Positions 1 to 8,448 of a DNA stretch of 64,000 nt are shown piece after piece. The stretch is from assembly GCF_024741815.1 (NCBI RefSeq), contig NZ_CP102951.1, forward strand, positions 2,309,001-2,373,000, in the 5' to 3' direction. The translations under genes were made by a program, and so were the position numbers. Source of the DNA: Pseudomonas sp. LS1212 (lineage in GTDB: Bacteria > Pseudomonadota > Gammaproteobacteria > Pseudomonadales > Pseudomonadaceae). Each line of letters opens with the position of its first letter. Position 1 is the first letter of the stretch. The notes beneath the pieces were generated by a model that was not told where the DNA came from, searched no databases, and saw only the letters and a program-made list of their open reading frames with translations.

Positions 1-967
1 TGGCATTGATATCCCGCGCCAGACCCTGGCGCGCTGGGTGATCCAGTGCAGCGAACACTTCCAGCCGTTGCTGAACTTGATGCGCGACCGATTACTGGAA
101 AGTCCGGTGATCCACTGCGATGAAACCCGCGTCCAGGTGTTGAAAGAGCCGGATCGAGATCCGACCAGCCAATCCTGGATGTGGGTACAAGCCAGCGGCC
201 CGCCCGATCGAAAAGTGGTGTTGTTTGATTACACCTCCAGCCGTGCGCAGGACGTGCCGTTGCGTCTGCTGGAAAGTTATCGCGGCTATGTCATGACCGA
301 TGATTACGCCGGCTATAACGCCTTGGCGTTGCAACCGGGCGTCGAACGGTTGGCGTGCATGGCGCATGCGCGACGCAAGTTTGTGGACGCGCAAAAAGTG
401 CAGCCCAAGGGCAAGACGGGACGTGCGGATATCGCACTGGCAATGATCAACAAACTGTACGGCATTGAGCGTGAACTTAAGGACGTCAGTGACGAACAGC
501 GGTTTATCAGTCGCCAGGAAAAGAGCCTGCCGATCCTCGCCCAACTGAAAAGCTGGCTGGATAAAACCCATCCGCAGGTCACCGCACAAAGTGCGCTGGG
601 CAAGGCCGTGCATTATCTGGCAAACAACTGGAGCCGACTGGAGCGCTATGTCGAGGCCGGTTATTTACCCATCGACAACAATGCGGCCGAAAGAGCAATC
701 AAGCCGTTTGTCATCGGCCGCAAGGCTTGGCTGTTCAGCGATACGCCCAAGGGGGCCACGGCCAGTGCGCAGATCTATAGCCTGGTCGAAACCGCCAAGA
801 TCAACGGCCAGGAACCCTATACGTGGCTACGCCACGTACTGGAGCGGTTGCCGCATGCTTCGTCGGTCGAAGACTATGAAGCCTTGCTGCCGTGGAGTTG
901 CTCGCCAGAGATGCCACGGTAAACCGTCGCCCCGTCTTGCGGTAGGTGGGGTTCATGGATCGCATAC
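1..967 (+). mobile_element. IS66-family insertion sequence, right end
   Basis: This is the 3' part of an IS66-type element. After the transposase stop at 922 come about 45 bp of non-coding end. The CGCATAC at 961-967 fits the right terminal end of the family, whose left end begins with the complementary GTA-type sequence. The left end is outside the window, so neither the inverted repeat nor the target duplication can be checked. The boundary at 967 is inferred to within a few bases. The reading frame of a protease gene opens directly beyond it. Confidence 0.75.
2..922 (+). CDS. tnpC: IS66-family transposase TnpC, C-terminal part (runs off the window start)
   Basis: This is the catalytic part of an IS66-type DDE transposase. 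The frame is open from base 2, so the gene begins outside the window and about 306 residues are visible of a family usually near 510-540. The stretch GIDIPRQTLARWV, the HCDETR and TDDYAGY acidic motifs, and the NNAAERAIKPFVIGRKAWLFS-type end are the transposase core and the conserved C-terminal region. It belongs to the IS66 element whose right end lies just downstream. The accessory genes tnpA and tnpB would be upstream and are not seen. Confidence 0.93.
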   Translation, partial: GIDIPRQTLARWVIQCSEHFQPLLNLMRDRLLESPVIHCDETRVQVLKEPDRDPTSQSWMWVQASGPPDRKVVLFDYTSSRAQDVPLRLLESYRGYVMTDDYAGYNALALQPGVERLACMAHARRKFVDAQKVQPKGKTGRADIALAMINKLYGIERELKDVSDEQRFISRQEKSLPILAQLKSWLDKTHPQVTAQSALGKAVHYLANNWSRLERYVEAGYLPIDNNAAERAIKPFVIGRKAWLFSDTPKGATASAQIYSLVETAKINGQEPYTWLRHVLERLPHASSVEDYEALLPWSCSPEMPR

Positions 968-1578
968 GATGCAACGGCATAGTAAAACCCGATTTTTCGG
1001 GAACTACTAACGATTCATACTTTATGGTCTTTTCAGGCTTTCCTTTGCCATATCTATACGTGGCCTCAGCCGTGCAATGGAACGAAGACTACGCTGTCAC
1101 CACCCGCCACACCTCATTCCTCCCCAACGTGAAATATAGCTGCAGCACAGGCTGCGACCTTGTCTTCATCCAGCACAAGGCCAACGGCCGCTATCCGTCA
1201 TGGCGCGCACCGCGTGTGGGCGAGAACATAACGGCCGTAGGGACGAGCCCGTACCTGACGACCGTCACTGGAAAGGGCAAGGTGTATCAAGCGCCTTTCG
1301 AAAATACCGATGAAGACAGCGGCGAACTCTATGCCATCCATGATGCCCCGATGATCAAGGGGATGTCGGGTGGGCCAGTCATCGCCAGTGATGGCAGTAT
1401 TGTCGGTATCAATATGGGGTTCCTCTCCACCACACTGAACGATGTGAGCTTTTACCCCGGCGTAAAGGGCGCTGAGAGGATTACCGTCTTTATCCCTTAC
1501 TCGATCATTGAGCGTGAGTGGGGGCTGTTGCAGGCAAGGCTTAACGATCCGCACGGTACGAAACATGCGGCGAAGTAG
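968..1578 (+). pseudogene. Trypsin-like serine protease, 5' end removed by the IS66 insertion
   Basis: The frame downstream of the IS end encodes a trypsin-like protease domain. A candidate histidine lies in VTTRHTSF, an aspartate in GCDLVF, and the nucleophile serine in GMSGGPV. The frame is open from within the IS end, giving GTG at 946 and ATG at 955 inside the IS and ATG at 1024. The first coherent residues start right at the junction, and no signal peptide is left. I read this as a gene whose N-terminal part was cut off. A fusion product starting inside the IS, or a shortened product from 1024, cannot be excluded. A hairpin follows at 1597-1632. Confidence 0.7.
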
Positions 1579-1596
1579 CTTGTGTCTGTAATCAAT

Positions 1597-1632
1597 CAAG
1601 GGCTTGCGTGAGGTTTCTCATGCAGGCCCTTG
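1597..1632 (+). terminator. Hairpin terminator after the protease remnant
   Basis: CAAGGGC pairs with GCCCTTG around a TGC/GCA inner stem and a short loop. A T-rich stretch (TTGTTCTTT) follows. It lies 19 bp after the protease stop. Confidence 0.55.
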
Positions 1633-1753
1633 TTGTTCTTTCGCAAAAAGAAGGCCAGCCATCAGCTCGACTGTGCATTAGCCATTCATACAGCGTCCAG
1701 ATCTTTGAGAGCGGGTAGGTAGGCTGTCCGACCTTTTAAATTGAGGTGAATGA

Positions 1754-1942
1754 TTGACGACCAATCTTGAAGACTTCCAGTACAGATCTCACCAGTTACT
1801 GATTGAGCTTGACGCCGCGACTTGCGAGGTGATGAAGCTGGTGGCCGCCAAAGAGATAAGGGGCGAGAGGTGGGAGGCCGCGACCAAGAGGCGCCATGAG
1901 GCGTACGAGCGTTGGAATGCCCATGTCAACGGGCGCGATTAG
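1754..1942 (+). CDS. Small hypothetical protein (62 aa)
   Basis: This is a charged, helical 62-residue protein with no known domain. The start is TTG at 1754, preceded by GAGG at 1743-1746 at good spacing. The ATG at 1750 is in another frame and stops after six codons. Alternating hydrophobic and charged residues (LLIELDAATCEVMKLVAAKE) suggest a long amphipathic helix. The type resembles small conserved Pseudomonas proteins of unknown role. The IS21-family element inserted 27 bp after its stop without damaging it. Confidence 0.55.
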   Translation: MTTNLEDFQYRSHQLLIELDAATCEVMKLVAAKEIRGERWEAATKRRHEAYERWNAHVNGRD

Positions 1943-1969
1943 ATCCGATGCGCTGGCCTTTGGGATAGC

Positions 1970-2065
1970 TGCGGATTCCACGCCATCCGGCCACTCATTC
2001 CACGCTTATCCGGCCGGGCATTCCACGCACATCCGGCCACCTGTTCCACGGCCATCCGGCCGGGC
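1970..2065. repeat. Left-end repeated transposase-binding units of the IS21 element
   Basis: About four 22-23 bp units with the core ATTCCACG...ATCCGGCC are arrayed head to tail. The unit ends alternate between CAC and GGG types. Multiple end repeats are typical binding sites for the IS21-family transposase. Confidence 0.8.
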
Positions 2066-2096
2066 AGTCGGAGCGCAGCGACGCAGGTTTGCATTG

Positions 2097-2852
2097 TTAG
2101 TCTGAAGTCCCTGTTGCAGTCAATTTCATCGAGCGCCTGCGCATCGATTCACCCTTGAGTTCGATGCGGTAAGCGTTATGCACCAGCCGGTCGAGGATGG
2201 CGTCGGCCAAGGTCGGATCGCCGATCAGTTCATGCCATTTGTCTACCGGCATCTGGCTGGTCACCAGTGTCGAGCGGTGCCCGTAGCGGTCGTCCAGCAG
2301 CTCCAACATGTCGCGCCGTTGCGCAGCGGTAAACGCCGCCACTCCCCAGTCGTCCAGAATGATCAGATCGGTCTTGGCATAACCGGCCATCAGTTTGGCG
2401 AAGCGACCGTCGCCGTGGGCCAGACCCAGTTCTTCCATCAAGCGCGGCAGGCGCAGATAGCGCACGCTGTAGCCGTCCCGGCAGGCCTTGTGGGCCAGTG
2501 CGCAGGCCAGCCAGGTTTTGCCCACGCCGGTGGGGCCGCCGATGATCAGGTTCAGGCCGTCGCGCAGCCATTGGCCGCTGCCCAGTTGCAGGATCAGGGA
2601 CTTGTCCAGCCCACGCGGGCTGCGGTAATCGATGTCTTCCAGGCAGGCGTTGTGGCGCAGTCGGGCGGCTTTGAGGCGAGTGCTCAGGCGCGCATCTTCA
2701 CGTTCGGTCAGCTCGCGATCGACCATCAGCCCCAGGCGCTCATCGAAGCTGAGGCTGTTGATGTCGGGCGTTGCGTGTTGCTCGCTCAGCGCCTTGAGCA
2801 TGCCGTGCAGGCGCAGGGTTTGTAGCTTGTCCAGGGTGGGATTGGGGAGCAT
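2097..2852 (-). CDS. istB: IS21-family helper ATPase IstB
   Basis: This is the AAA+ ATPase partner of the IstA transposase, used in target selection and transposition. The 251-residue length is normal for the family. The Walker A motif GPTGVGKT and Walker B motif LIILDDWG are present, followed by the DRYGHRSTLVTSQ sensor region. It starts 17 bp after the istA stop and is surely co-transcribed. No frameshift is visible. Confidence 0.95.
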   Translation of the reverse strand: MLPNPTLDKLQTLRLHGMLKALSEQHATPDINSLSFDERLGLMVDRELTEREDARLSTRLKAARLRHNACLEDIDYRSPRGLDKSLILQLGSGQWLRDGLNLIIGGPTGVGKTWLACALAHKACRDGYSVRYLRLPRLMEELGLAHGDGRFAKLMAGYAKTDLIILDDWGVAAFTAAQRRDMLELLDDRYGHRSTLVTSQMPVDKWHELIGDPTLADAILDRLVHNAYRIELKGESMRRRSMKLTATGTSD

Positions 2853-2869
2853 GGGCGTATTCCTTCAGG

Positions 2870-4399
2870 TCAGTGGTAGTAGCCGGGGCCGCGCAGGTTG
2901 ATGTGTTCATCGGGCAACAGCGGCAGGTTCTGCTGGGCCAGCGGTAGCCGCTCCAGCCCTTGGCGCAGGATCGATTCGAGGCTCTTGTAACTGCATGCGC
3001 CCAGCGCCAGGGCGCGCTGGCAAGCGGCTTCCAGCCGTTCTTCACCGTGCTGTTTGCCCAGGCGCAGGATGCCCAGGCAAGCACGGAAGCCGTGCTGCGG
3101 ATGGATTCGGCGCTCGAGGATGTGGGCGATGACACCCGCGGTGTTTGGCCCGGTCTGCTCTGCCCAGCGGATCAGCCGTTGCGGCGTCCACTCGGCATGT
3201 TCGCGGTGGCTCTTGGGCATGTGCTCGGTTTGGGTGGTGTGGCGACCTTTGTGCGGCGATCGCACATGGCTGGCCACGCGCTGGTTGGCGTGGAAGCACT
3301 CGACGGTCTGTGCGGTCAGGCGCACTTCGAGTTGGTGCTTCACCAGTTGGTACGGTACCGAGTAGTAATGGCCGTCGACTTCGACGTGGTAGTCGATGTG
3401 CGCCCGCACCTTTTTCCATTCGGCGTAGACATAGGGCTGTTCCGGCAGGGGTTGCAGCGCGGGTTGGTCGAGCGCCTCGAAGGCCGAGCGGCGCGAGCCG
3501 GGCAGCTTATTGAAGGGTCGTTGATTCAGTCGCTCCAGCAGCACGCCGATTGCGGTGTTGAGTTCGCCCAGCGAGAAGAACTGGCGGTTGCGCAAGGCCG
3601 CGAGGATCCAGCGTTCGACCACCTGCACGCCGACTTCGACCTTGGCCTTGTCCTTGGGCTTGCGGGCGCGAGCGGGCAACACGGCGACCCCGTAATGCTC
3701 GGCCAGATCGCGATAGCTGGGGTTGATGTCCGGTTCGTAGCGATGCGCTTTGGTGACGCCGCTGCGCAAATTATCCGGCACCAGGATCTCGGGCGCTCCA
3801 CCGAGAAACGCGAGGCAGCGGGCGTGCGAGCCCAGCCAATCGGGCAGTTGCTGCGACCAGGTGGCCTCGGCAAAGGTGTAGCTGGAGGCGCCGAGGACAG
3901 CGACGAAGACCTGGGCCTGGCGGATTTCGCCGGTGTGCCGGTCAATGACCGGCACGGTCTGGCCGGCATAGTCGACGAACAGCTTTTCGCCGGCGCGATG
4001 TTCCTGGCGCATGGCCACGTCGACCTTGGCGGCCCAGAGCCGGTAGTGCTCGCAGAACCAACTGTATTGGAAGCCTTGCGGGTGGCTGAGCCGGTACTCT
4101 TGCCAAAGCAGAGCCAGGGTGACGCCGGGGCGGCGCAGTTCGGCGTGAGCCCATGCCCAGTCAGGCATCGGACGCTGCTCACTGGGGATGGTCGGCGCAG
4201 GCGGAAACAACTGACGTTCCAATTCGGCGTCGGTCAGCGCAGAGGGCCAAGTCAGCCCGCAGGCAGCAAAGCGATTGAGGTAGTCACCGATGGTGGCTCG
4301 CCCCACTTGCAAGCTGACCGCGATCTGGCGAGCAGATAGACGCACCTCAAACTTGAGGCGCAGAACTTCTCGAATCTTACGCATGGATAAACGCTCCAC
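2870..4399 (-). CDS. istA: IS21-family transposase IstA
   Basis: This DDE transposase has 509 residues. An N-terminal helix-turn-helix (around RQIAVSLQVGRATIGDY) should bind the repeated end units. The rve-type catalytic core shows FVDYAGQT, VPDNLRSGV and the glutamate in KDKAKVEVGVQ. The C-terminal part carries an Mu-transposase-like beta-barrel region. The start may be GTG at 4399 (GAGG close upstream) or ATG at 4384. Full length with istB implies a potentially active element. Confidence 0.94.
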   Translation of the reverse strand: MERLSMRKIREVLRLKFEVRLSARQIAVSLQVGRATIGDYLNRFAACGLTWPSALTDAELERQLFPPAPTIPSEQRPMPDWAWAHAELRRPGVTLALLWQEYRLSHPQGFQYSWFCEHYRLWAAKVDVAMRQEHRAGEKLFVDYAGQTVPVIDRHTGEIRQAQVFVAVLGASSYTFAEATWSQQLPDWLGSHARCLAFLGGAPEILVPDNLRSGVTKAHRYEPDINPSYRDLAEHYGVAVLPARARKPKDKAKVEVGVQVVERWILAALRNRQFFSLGELNTAIGVLLERLNQRPFNKLPGSRRSAFEALDQPALQPLPEQPYVYAEWKKVRAHIDYHVEVDGHYYSVPYQLVKHQLEVRLTAQTVECFHANQRVASHVRSPHKGRHTTQTEHMPKSHREHAEWTPQRLIRWAEQTGPNTAGVIAHILERRIHPQHGFRACLGILRLGKQHGEERLEAACQRALALGACSYKSLESILRQGLERLPLAQQNLPLLPDEHINLRGPGYYH

Positions 4400-4470
4400 G
4401 ACGACCTCTCTGCTTCGAAAAAAGAGGTCGATGGTAGTGAATTAATCCTGCGTGGCTGCCTGCCTGAAGG

Positions 4471-4565
4471 GTGGCCGGATGGCTGTGGAATCAGTGGCCG
4501 GATGCGCGTGGAATGGGTGGCCGGATCATCGTGGAATAGGTGGCCGGATGGCCGCGGAATCCGCA
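4471..4565. repeat. Right-end repeated transposase-binding units of the IS21 element
   Basis: Four units of the form GTGGCCGGATnnnnGTGGAAT, inverted relative to the left-end set, run to the outer end at 4565. They lie just upstream of istA, so transposase bound here could also affect its promoter (inference). Confidence 0.8.
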
Positions 4566-4629
4566 GGATAGCGGTGGATGTCATAGCTGACACACGCCCT
4601 ACGCTGTAATATCGCCTGTCATTTATAGA

Positions 4630-4953
4630 TTGTCACCGTCACAACGATTGGCTGAAGATTTCCTCAACGAAATCGACAAGCAGGACTGGGTGAGCGAAAT
4701 CATTGCAATGATTCATGACCACCACAAAATCAGTCGTTCTGGTACCGATCCGCAGGGGCTTGTGGAAACTTTTCGAAAAGCCGATTGGATCGACCTATCC
4801 CATGGCGTGATTGCCTTCGGGCTCTCGCGAAAGCATCGCTGTGAGGTGTTTCCCGCTTTCCCTGATGCAGGGTTCCACCGTCGTCTGGTTCAACTTTCGC
4901 TCAAGCGGCTGCTGACTCACCCCCTTAGCCCATTTCCCATGTTGCGGCTCTGA
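4630..4953 (+). pseudogene. HD-domain phosphohydrolase, C-terminal remnant
   Basis: About 107 residues match, from memory of the family, the second half of a roughly 200-residue bacterial HD phosphohydrolase. The matching landmarks are MIHDHHKIS, FRKADWIDLSHGV and FPDAGFHRRLVQLS. The N-terminal half with the HD metal dyad is absent. The frame is open upstream only to 4591, has no ATG, and starts at best with TTG. The loss of the 5' half is separate from the IS21 insertion, because the sequence on the far side of the element does not restore it. Confidence 0.65.
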
Positions 4954-5032
4954 TGTATGGCTGGTTCGCGCGTGAGCAACGGTTTCTTCACGCTACGGCT
5001 TGTCCATGTTTCGCCCGAAGGCACCGTCAGCC

Positions 5033-5233
5033 TCAATGCACTGCCTTCACTCGCCCATCCACATCTACAGTGATGCGGTTGAGTGACCTCTGGAGGTCGT
5101 CGAGCGCTTTATGGATGCCCAGGGCTTGCTCGAGGTGGCCGTTTGCTTGTAGCTGGGCCCCGAATTCGCGAAGAGAGGTGATGCTTTCTCTGATGCTGAT
5201 CGCTGCCGCATGGGTCTTGCTGATGCCTTTCAT
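5033..5233 (-). CDS. Small hypothetical protein (66 aa)
   Basis: This is a helical protein beginning MKGISKTHAAAISI with a regular hydrophobic pattern (LREFGAQLQANGHLEQALGI). The chosen ATG at 5233 has GGGGCG about 6 bases upstream; a longer start at 5254 is possible. The frame has fewer rare features than the overlapping plus-strand frame, which I judged a shadow. No domain is recognised. Confidence 0.5.
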   Translation of the reverse strand: MKGISKTHAAAISIRESITSLREFGAQLQANGHLEQALGIHKALDDLQRSLNRITVDVDGRVKAVH

Positions 5234-5492
5234 TTTTTCGCCCCGACTGCCTGGCATCCATGCCGTCTGTGGGCCTCGGCGGCCCGGTAGGAGGGCAACC
5301 CTAGCATCAAAGTGTTATCTGAAAAACCTGGTCATTTGTTCAGGATATAGGGGGCCGATTCTGATCGGGTGTTCTGGACCTCGGGCTGAATCTGCCGGCG
5401 ATGCGCGATGGAGTAAGCAACCAACGACATCCCATTGAAATGAGATTGGGAGAGACTCATGATGAACGCTCAATCTTCCATGGAGTCAGGCG

Positions 5493-5699
5493 ATGTCGAA
5501 TTTCGAGAAGGGTGATCTCGTGGTCTTGAACAGCGGCGGTCCTGTCATGACCGTAAGGGATGTGGATAACGACACAAGCGACGGTTACAGCGTCCAGGTG
5601 ACTTGCGATTGGTTTGATAGGGCCGATCAGCATCACACAGCGACATTTAATGCCGAGATGATTGAAAAGGGAGACCGCCGGCATACAGGCCCCCTTTGA
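5493..5699 (+). CDS. YodC-like DUF2158 protein
   Basis: This is a 68-residue protein of the YodC/DUF2158 type. The opening FEKGDLVVLNSGGPVMTV and the central CDWF are the family landmarks, and the fold is expected to be a small beta-barrel. Function is unknown. Start is ATG at 5493. It faces the lipoprotein gene convergently, with 39 bp between the stops. Confidence 0.72.
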   Translation: MSNFEKGDLVVLNSGGPVMTVRDVDNDTSDGYSVQVTCDWFDRADQHHTATFNAEMIEKGDRRHTGPL

Positions 5700-5738
5700 G
5701 GAAAGCAGGGACGACCAGGCAACCCGGATCGAACGATT

Positions 5739-6038
5739 TTAATGTTTGCAGCGAGCCTCCACTACCTTGCAGGTAGTCGGGGTTCCACCTGATCGTCCGG
5801 CATAGCGCCTGCAATTTTCGATCGAATTGGTACGTACTATCTGTAGATTGGGGCCCCATGCCAGGCTTCCCTCGCCGGCAGTGGGCATTGCTTTTGCGTA
5901 ACAGTTAGAGCCCACAGTCGCAATCGGGGAGCGCATCTCGGTATGTTGCCTCGCACATCCTGCAACAACCGAAAGACAGATAGCCAAAATGGATGGGAGT
6001 GCCAAGGACTTTATTTTTTTTGAGTGCTTTGTGGACAT
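5739..6038 (-). CDS. Small putative lipoprotein
   Basis: This 99-residue protein has a typical lipoprotein signal: basic start MSTKHSKKIK, hydrophobic LALPSILAICLSVV and lipobox VAGC at about residue 28. The mature part has four further cysteines and no known domain. AGGGG lies 8 bases before the ATG at 6038. It is probably anchored in the outer membrane or the inner-membrane periplasmic face. Confidence 0.65.
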   Translation of the reverse strand: MSTKHSKKIKSLALPSILAICLSVVAGCARQHTEMRSPIATVGSNCYAKAMPTAGEGSLAWGPNLQIVRTNSIENCRRYAGRSGGTPTTCKVVEARCKH

Positions 6039-6230
6039 GCCATTTCCCCTGTCGATGAGGTCTCTGGCTGGCTTTTACACCTGCCCGGGCAGCAGGCGCT
6101 GCACCTTCTTCAGTAGTGCCAAAATTATAGTCGTGGGGGAGTGCCATCCATTGATCATGGCACCTGCCGCCTGTCCCTTTTGGCAATGCAGTTCGAGCCA
6201 GCAATGCGCTAGTCGATGTCCGAATTGCGC

Positions 6231-6252
6231 AAGGAGTACACTTGTACTCCTT
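6231..6252. promoter_or_regulatory. Perfect 22-bp palindrome, likely operator
   Basis: Arms AAGGAGTACA and TGTACTCCTT are exact inverse complements around a CT centre. It lies in the gap between the divergent lipoprotein and 74-aa genes. A second perfect dyad abuts it (6252-6276). The bound protein is unknown. Confidence 0.5.
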
Positions 6253-6276
6253 GGCGAAAATCGAGACTTTTCGCCA
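6252..6276. repeat. Inverted repeat TGGCGAAAA / TTTTCGCCA
   Basis: Nine-base perfect arms (6252-6260 and 6268-6276) are separated by seven bases. It directly follows the 22-bp palindrome. It could be a second operator half or an RNA hairpin. Confidence 0.4.
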
Positions 6277-6342
6277 GGTTGGCGGGGGGCGTCGAAGCGG
6301 AGGGTTGAACTACGCTTAATGCAACACAGAGAGGCATGCGTC

Positions 6343-6567
6343 ATGAGCGAAGATCGAGTGGTGGCGATTGAAATAGCGCTGAAAACGGTGATGGCTATGG
6401 CCAGAAATCAAGGGCTTGACGTTGATGAACTGTGCAGACAGTCAATTGGCGCAATCATCGGTGACACCACCATGCAGTGGGTGAAGGCGGCCCATGCCCA
6501 GGATGCCATCGCCGAGATTGAAATGGCCCAGGCTGCCGTAGCGCGCCTGACTTTGCCTTCAGCGTAA
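6343..6567 (+). CDS. Small hypothetical protein (74 aa)
   Basis: This helical 74-residue protein begins MSEDRVVAIEIALKTVMAMA. GAGAGG at 6330-6335 precedes the ATG at 6343 at good spacing, which decides this start over longer open-frame starts. No domain is recognised. The upstream gap holds two dyads that could regulate it. Confidence 0.55.
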   Translation: MSEDRVVAIEIALKTVMAMARNQGLDVDELCRQSIGAIIGDTTMQWVKAAHAQDAIAEIEMAQAAVARLTLPSA

Positions 6568-6578
6568 TCGGTGAGGGT

Positions 6579-6630
6579 AGAAAAAAGGCCGGTACGAGGT
6601 GTGCGGGGGAGCACATCGAAACCGGCCATA
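6579..6630 (-). terminator. Terminator-like hairpin between the 74-aa gene and sotB
   Basis: GGCCGGT and ACCGGCC enclose an inner GGTGTGC/GCACATC stem. On the minus strand it is followed by six T. It would end sotB transcription, although 158 bp past the stop, and may also act from the other side. Confidence 0.5.
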
Positions 6631-6787
6631 CTCTCGAAACCGAGAAGTTTTCAGCACTTCTGAGCACTGATGAGGCAAACATAGCAATGGCCAATCTGGT
6701 TCGCTAGTTCATTAGTGTTAACCAGGACTAAGGTCTAATGAGAAAGCCAGTCCATGTGGTTGGGTTTCGTTGCACTTTGATCAAGTA

Positions 6788-7975
6788 CTAAGGACCGGGG
6801 TGCAGCGGCTTGCTGAAGCGATAAGTCGTCACACAGCACCACAGCAGCCCAACCACTGCCAGAGCACCGCCAACAGTACCGACATTCGCCAGGCCCAATT
6901 GGCTGCTGACCACGCTGCCGAGCAGGGCGCCGCCGCCGATGCCAATGTTGTAGATGCCCGAGTGCAGAGACATCGCCACGTCGGTAGCATCCGGGGCGAG
7001 CGCCAGGACCTTGGCCTGCAGCACCAGACCGAAGCACATGATGGCCATGCCCCACACCACGCTCGTCGCTGAGAGCCAGACTGCCTGCCCGGCCAACGGC
7101 AACAGCAGCATCAGGCACAGGGCCAGTGCACTGATGGCCGCGATCAGCAAGCCGCGCGGAAAGCGATCGTTGCAAAGGCTGAAGACCACCGAGCCGATCA
7201 GGCCCGCGCCGCCGAACAGCAATAGCAATACGGTGGTCATCTCGCTATTGAGGTGGCCCACTACCTGAGAAAAAGGTTCGATGTAGCTGTAGGCAGTGAA
7301 TTGCGCGGTAATCACCACGGCGGTCAAGATATAGAGCGAGACCAGCGCCGGGCGCTTGAACAGTACCGGCAGGCTTTTGAGCGAACCTGAATTCTGGCTC
7401 GGCAGCAATGGCAGCGCTCTGCTCAACCACAGCACGGTGATTGTCGAAACCACCGCGATGGCCAAGAAGGTCGTGCGCCAGCCCAGCGCTTCGCCCAGCA
7501 CCCGGCCGAGCGGAATTCCCAGGACCATGGCCAGTGTGGTGCCGGTTGCCAGCAGGCTCAAGGCCTGTACCTGCTTGCCCGGCGGCGCCACGCGCACGGC
7601 CAGGGAGGCGGTGATCGACCAGAACACGGCATGGGTGATGGCGATGCCGACCCGGCTCACCAGCAACATGCCGAAGCTGGTAGCCACTGCGCTGAGGATA
7701 TGGCTGGCAATGAACAGGGCGAAGATGATGATCAGCAGTTTGCGCCGCTCGACATTGCGTGTCAGCAGCATCATCGGCAGGGACAGTAGCGAGACCACCC
7801 AGGCATAGATCGTCAACATCAGCCCGACCTGAGCGGTCGACAGGTCGAAACTGCTGCCAATGGCGCTCAACAGGCCAACGGGCACGAACTCGGTCGTATT
7901 GAAGATAAAGGCTGCCAGGGCCAGGGCGATCACGCTCAGCCAGCTACCGGAGCGAGCATTCGGGGATGTATTCAT
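6788..7975 (-). CDS. sotB: SotB-type MFS sugar/drug efflux transporter
   Basis: This is a 395-residue, twelve-helix major facilitator protein of the inner membrane. Long stretches agree with E. coli SotB (YdeA): AAFIFNTTEFVPVGLLS near the start, QVERRKLL-like VERRKLLI, FWSITASLA, SGSLKSLP and VLALAPDATDVAM. SotB exports arabinose, IPTG and some drugs in E. coli. The substrate here is not known. The start is ATG at 7975, with a weak ribosome site. Confidence 0.9.
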   Translation of the reverse strand: MNTSPNARSGSWLSVIALALAAFIFNTTEFVPVGLLSAIGSSFDLSTAQVGLMLTIYAWVVSLLSLPMMLLTRNVERRKLLIIIFALFIASHILSAVATSFGMLLVSRVGIAITHAVFWSITASLAVRVAPPGKQVQALSLLATGTTLAMVLGIPLGRVLGEALGWRTTFLAIAVVSTITVLWLSRALPLLPSQNSGSLKSLPVLFKRPALVSLYILTAVVITAQFTAYSYIEPFSQVVGHLNSEMTTVLLLLFGGAGLIGSVVFSLCNDRFPRGLLIAAISALALCLMLLLPLAGQAVWLSATSVVWGMAIMCFGLVLQAKVLALAPDATDVAMSLHSGIYNIGIGGGALLGSVVSSQLGLANVGTVGGALAVVGLLWCCVTTYRFSKPLHPGP

Positions 7976-8448
7976 TTAGTGATGGGCAACGCTCGGGGAG
8001 CATTCCGGCGACAAGGGCCGTCAGCCAGGCGTGTTGTAACCACGCCTGGCACCTGTACGGAAGACTCGGGACACAAGCCCACACTCAAAAACGCTGACGC
8101 ACGAACGCCCCGTCCAGGGCTTGAAGCCTGGGCGCAGCATGCAGTGGGCAGATTATTGTGAGTATGGGAGGGACGGCCAGAAGCTGCGAATTCTACGTTG
8201 CACGGGCCTGTACAACAACACTTCTCCCTTCACGGTTGCGCCATGGGAGCTTGGTTCAGGACTGAAGATCAAGAAAAACCCGGCCTTGGGCCGGGCTCTT
8301 CGTAGATGGGGCCAAATCCCTTTGGCTGATCCGATTGTGCTCGATAGATGTGACGAAGACATGACGGGCCTCGAAGGATAAAGCGCTTCAGGTTCTTGAA
8401 TGTAATCATCGATTCCACCGAAAAATTAATTTCGACGCGTGCTCGGTG
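7976..8448. other. Intergenic gap with a terminator and no supported gene
   Basis: The 473-bp stretch holds the minus-strand terminator at 8278-8296. The short open frames in it overlap that hairpin and show no family resemblance. I see no RNA gene. Confidence 0.5.
8278..8296 (-). terminator. Intrinsic terminator for the 8449-9045 gene
   Basis: CCCGGCC pairs with GGCCGGG with a two-base loop. On the minus strand the stem is followed by a T run (complement of GAAAAA at 8273-8278). Confidence 0.7.

Larger units (their letters stand above)
1970..4565 (-). mobile_element. Complete IS21-family insertion sequence (2596 bp) with 7-bp target duplication
   Basis: The element carries istA and istB on the minus strand. 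The outer ends match as inverted repeats: TGCGGATTCC at 1970 and GGAATCCGCA ending at 4565. The flanks are an exact 7-bp direct repeat, GGATAGC at 1963-1969 and 4566-4572, which is within the 4-8 bp duplications of the family. Multiple internal end repeats are listed separately. Both genes are open and full length, so the element looks intact. It sits between a small ORF and a truncated HD-phosphohydrolase gene. Confidence 0.93.

Noticed and set aside
2960..4339. Long plus-strand open frame of 459 codons opposite istA
   Set aside because: It is the mirror frame of the IS21 transposase gene, kept open by GC-rich codon bias; it shows no family motif.
4953..5438. A 161-codon plus-strand frame
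   Set aside because: It overlaps the better minus-strand 66-aa gene and has no coherent composition or ribosome site.
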